NCBI GenBank assembly: GCA_003999685.1
Contig: CP021227.1
Span: 1,178,001 to 1,242,000, forward strand
From: Taiwanofungus camphoratus
Taxonomy: Eukaryota > Basidiomycota > Agaricomycetes > Polyporales > Taiwanofungaceae
DNA: 64,000 bases
Direction of reading: 5' to 3'
Shown: one piece after another, positions 61,799-64,000 of the stretch
How positions within the stretch are numbered: position 1 is the stretch's first letter
Layout of the letters: the number at the start of each line of letters is the position of its first letter
Made by a program: the position numbers and the translations under genes
The notes under the pieces: model-generated
What the model was told of the DNA's origin: nothing
The model's input: only the letters and a program-made list of their open reading frames with translations
The model's database searches: none

Positions 61799-62275
61799 TT
61801 AGCTTGACTGCGGTACGTATATCCAAGTATAGGATTGCGAAGAAGACGCTGGTCTTGAGGTAATCGCGAGGCCGCCCAACTTTGCAAATAGCCGAGAATT
61901 TTCATCTTCCTTGAGTGGCTTCTTACGTGTACAACAGAGTTCATCTGGAATTTCATGCAAAACTAAGTATGGACATGAATGACTTTCATGAACAATACAG
62001 TCGCTGATACCGGCTCTCCTCATACCACGTCGGTCGACCGTCACGGGCTGAATGGCTTGATGAACAACGCGCTTCCGTGCCAAGCGCATACAGTGAAAGG
62101 CGAAATCAACATCCATGCGAGAAGTACTTGCATTGAGGTATGTTGTACGGTTGAACGCAGGTGAACCTCTCTCAGGCTCCGACTCATATATTTTGCAAGC
62201 TCCAGTTGTTTCGGTCCACTCCGGGCCGCGGCTTGGAATGACGAACATCGACGTTTTTCTGGGCCATATTACCAA
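61799..62275 (-). CDS. Hypothetical ORF upstream of the helicase gene
   Basis: An uninterrupted 158-codon stretch in the divergent promoter region between the helicase and the aldo/keto reductase. It is rich in Arg, Cys and Ser, with no recognised domain. A small gene cannot be excluded, but codon choice looks unlike that of the flanking genes and no splice structure supports it. It may be an untranslated leader read by chance. Confidence 0.2.
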   Translation of the reverse strand: MVIWPRKTSMFVIPSRGPEWTETTGACKIYESEPERGSPAFNRTTYLNASTSRMDVDFAFHCMRLARKRVVHQAIQPVTVDRRGMRRAGISDCIVHESHSCPYLVLHEIPDELCCTRKKPLKEDENSRLFAKLGGLAITSRPASSSQSYTWIYVPQSS

Positions 62276-62504
62276 TCCCTACTGTCAACAAGCTGGTGGA
62301 CATGTACGCCAGGCAGAAAGGCGCCTGCAGTCTCGATATCCGTCCTCACTGAGAGGTCATTCGGTTCTCTCGAATGTTTTTTCGCGACCCTCAACCCTCC
62401 AGTGCAGGACGGTGACCGATTTTCTTTGCCAACTCCAGTTCATCCGAAGGCGTCCCAGATCGATAATAGACAGCAGCCGGGATCCGGGCCGCCGTGGAGT
62501 AGGG

Positions 62505-62513
62505 CGATATAAG
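62505..62513 (+). promoter_or_regulatory. TATA-like box of the aldo/keto reductase gene
   Basis: GATATAAGG lies about 45-50 bp before the ATG at 62558, a usual distance for a fungal TATA box with a short leader. Confidence 0.4.
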
Positions 62514-62557
62514 GGTCCTTCAGAGAGCACAACTCCATCCGCTCAATATCTCACAGT

Positions 62558-64000
62558 ATGGCCTGCCCAAACGTCAAGCTGAATAATGGTGTAGAGATCC
62601 CCATTATTGGTCTCGGTGAATCGTGGTTTGCCTCATTGTACACATTCACGTTTCATTCATAACAGTAAATTATAGGAACCTGGCAATCGAAGCCAGAGGA
62701 AGTGACCAATGCCGTCGAATACGCCCTCAAAGAGGCTGGATACAGACACATTGATTGTGCATGGTTTGTTATGTTCTGTATTTGTTTCTTTTTAGAAGCC
62801 GATGGCGTGATGACCTCTCAGGATGTACGGAAATGAGAAAGAAGTTGGCGAAGGCATCCGCAGGTCTGGAGTACCGCGATCCGAGATTTTTGTGCGTCCC
62901 GGCGCTCCGTTTCATAGAAACCTTACGAATTTCCCGCTAGATCACGAGCAAACTGTGGTCCACGCATCATCGGCGTGTGGAAGCGGCTCTTGATGAAACT
63001 CTCTCCAACCTCGGCACCGATTATCTCGACTGTGAGTAGGATAAGTGGCTTACGTATGATCTGGTAGTCCATGCGGCTCGATCCTAACCCCTGGTTCAAG
63101 TGTACTTGGTTCATTGGCCCCTTCACCTGAACCCAATGGAAACCATGAGAAATTACCCACTCGTCCTGATGGAAGTCGTGATGTTGTTCTTGACTGGAAG
63201 CAAAGGGATACCTGGAAGCAGATGGAGGCCGTTCTGAAGAAAGGTTCGTTTTTTTTGCGCGGCCGTTGATAATAAATCCTAATAAGACCTCTTGTATTTT
63301 AGGCAAGGTCAGGGCAATCGGAGTATCTAATTTCTCTCAGAAGGTGCTTGAAGAAGAGATCCTACCCTATGCTGAGATCGTTCCCGCTGTAGACCAGGTA
63401 TGTTCACATACGGTCTGTGTCTTGTATGATTTGCCATAGAAAATGACATCGCGAAACAGCTCGAGATTCACCTCTACAACCCTCAGCACAAGCTTCTGGA
63501 CTTCCTCAAGTCCAAAGGAATAATCCCGCAAGCTTACTCTCCTCTCGGCTCTACCGGGACTCCTCTACTTAGTGATGAAACTGCTGCTGCGATCGCGGGC
63601 AAATACAACCTTCAGACCACCGACGTCGTACTAGGATATTTGGGTAAGTGATGTCTTGAGCTGTCACAGCGAAAAGAAATCTGTCCTCATGCATTCCATC
63701 GTGCAGTCACTAAGGGCATCGTAACCCTACCCAAATCTGTTACACCCGCACGCATAGCTACAAACTACAAAGGTACATTGGCTGCTGCATCAAAACTGAC
63801 GAAGGAGGACGTCGAGAAATTGGACAGTGTTGCGGCTTCAGGGAAGCAGAAGCGGTTAGTATCTCTGTATTTAGCTTGGGTCGATATACTCATTCATCGA
63901 ACAACCTACAGAATCATCATGCCACCATGGGGTAAGTGACGAAAACCTCTTCGCAATCAGTTCATGTACTCAGCACTGTCACTGATTTCCAGGTGTCGAT
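62558..64000 (+). CDS. Aldo/keto reductase, cut by the window end
   Basis: An NADPH-dependent cytosolic oxidoreductase of the AKR superfamily that reduces aldehydes or ketoses. Exons: 62558-62615, 62676-62763, 62822-62891, 62941-63031, 63101-63243, 63303-63397, 63460-63643, 63707-63854, 63912-63931 and 63993 to the end. Motifs: [39 protein letters not shown] (Asp and Tyr of the catalytic tetrad), ITSKLW (Lys), LVHWP (His), GVSNFSQKVLEE, and YSPLGS with TLPKSVTPARI for cofactor binding. The end IIMPPWGVD is typical just before the C-terminus. Exon 5 needs one more base to stay in frame: LVHWPLHLNP and NGNHEKLPTRPDG lie in different frames, meeting at the CCC run at 63132-63134. This may be a sequencing error or a real frameshift. 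Confidence 0.85.

Noticed and set aside
1-64000. CRISPR arrays, rRNA or tRNA genes
   Set aside because: No regularly spaced direct repeats and no cloverleaf or rRNA-like stretch were seen. The organism is a fungus, so CRISPR is not expected.

Overview
The window looks like a gene-moderate contig of an agaricomycete (basidiomycete) fungus. The host genes carry many introns of about 50-65 bp with GT..AG ends. Their products include fungal or basidiomycete types: a stand-alone adenylation-thiolation-reductase enzyme, a DUF6699 protein and a lunapark homologue. The repeats are Ty3-type LTR elements and a Tc1/mariner transposon.

Layout. 1-3.96 kb: no gene recognised. 3964-8104 (+): a 13-exon NRPS-like adenylate-forming reductase (1105 aa). 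8949-10271 (-): six-exon lunapark ER-junction protein (335 aa), convergent with the reductase. 10.3-13.0 kb: no gene, but a 360-bp TA-flanked MITE at 12237-12596. 13009-43322: a Tc1/mariner-type transposon of about 1.9 kb, bounded by 85-bp inverted repeats and TA, opened up by a nest of LTR retrotransposons of more than 28 kb. The layers, outside in, are: a minus-strand LTR pair (Z, flanked by CCGG); a plus-strand element X (LTRs at 14974 and 38608, flanked by TACGA); a chromodomain Ty3 element B inside X; and an X-family element Y that ends cleanly inside B at 27365. 43724-46345 (+): 17-exon SPFH/band-7 protein (574 aa). 46723-47901 (-): DUF6699 protein (372 aa). 47.9-50.9 kb: gene-poor, with one DUF6533-like fragment. 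50867-55099 (-): 23-exon DHTKD1-type 2-oxoacid dehydrogenase E1 (938 aa). 55657-61763 (-): 16-exon DDX60-family helicase (1764 aa). 62558-64000 (+): aldo/keto reductase, cut by the window end.

The host genes are unrelated housekeeping or metabolic genes and do not form an evident cluster. DDX60 and the aldo/keto reductase are divergent with about 0.8 kb between starts. The SPFH and DUF6699 genes are convergent.

The most unusual content lies in the retrotransposons. The X/Y family carries, between pol and the 3' LTR, an antisense gene with three exons coding for about 425 aa with a near-Zn2Cys6 cysteine cluster. Its two copies here differ almost only at synonymous sites in the last exon. Element B has an extra sense ORF after pol with two perfect CCHC zinc knuckles. 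Exon boundaries were placed by eye using reading phase, splice consensus and family motifs. No database search was possible.
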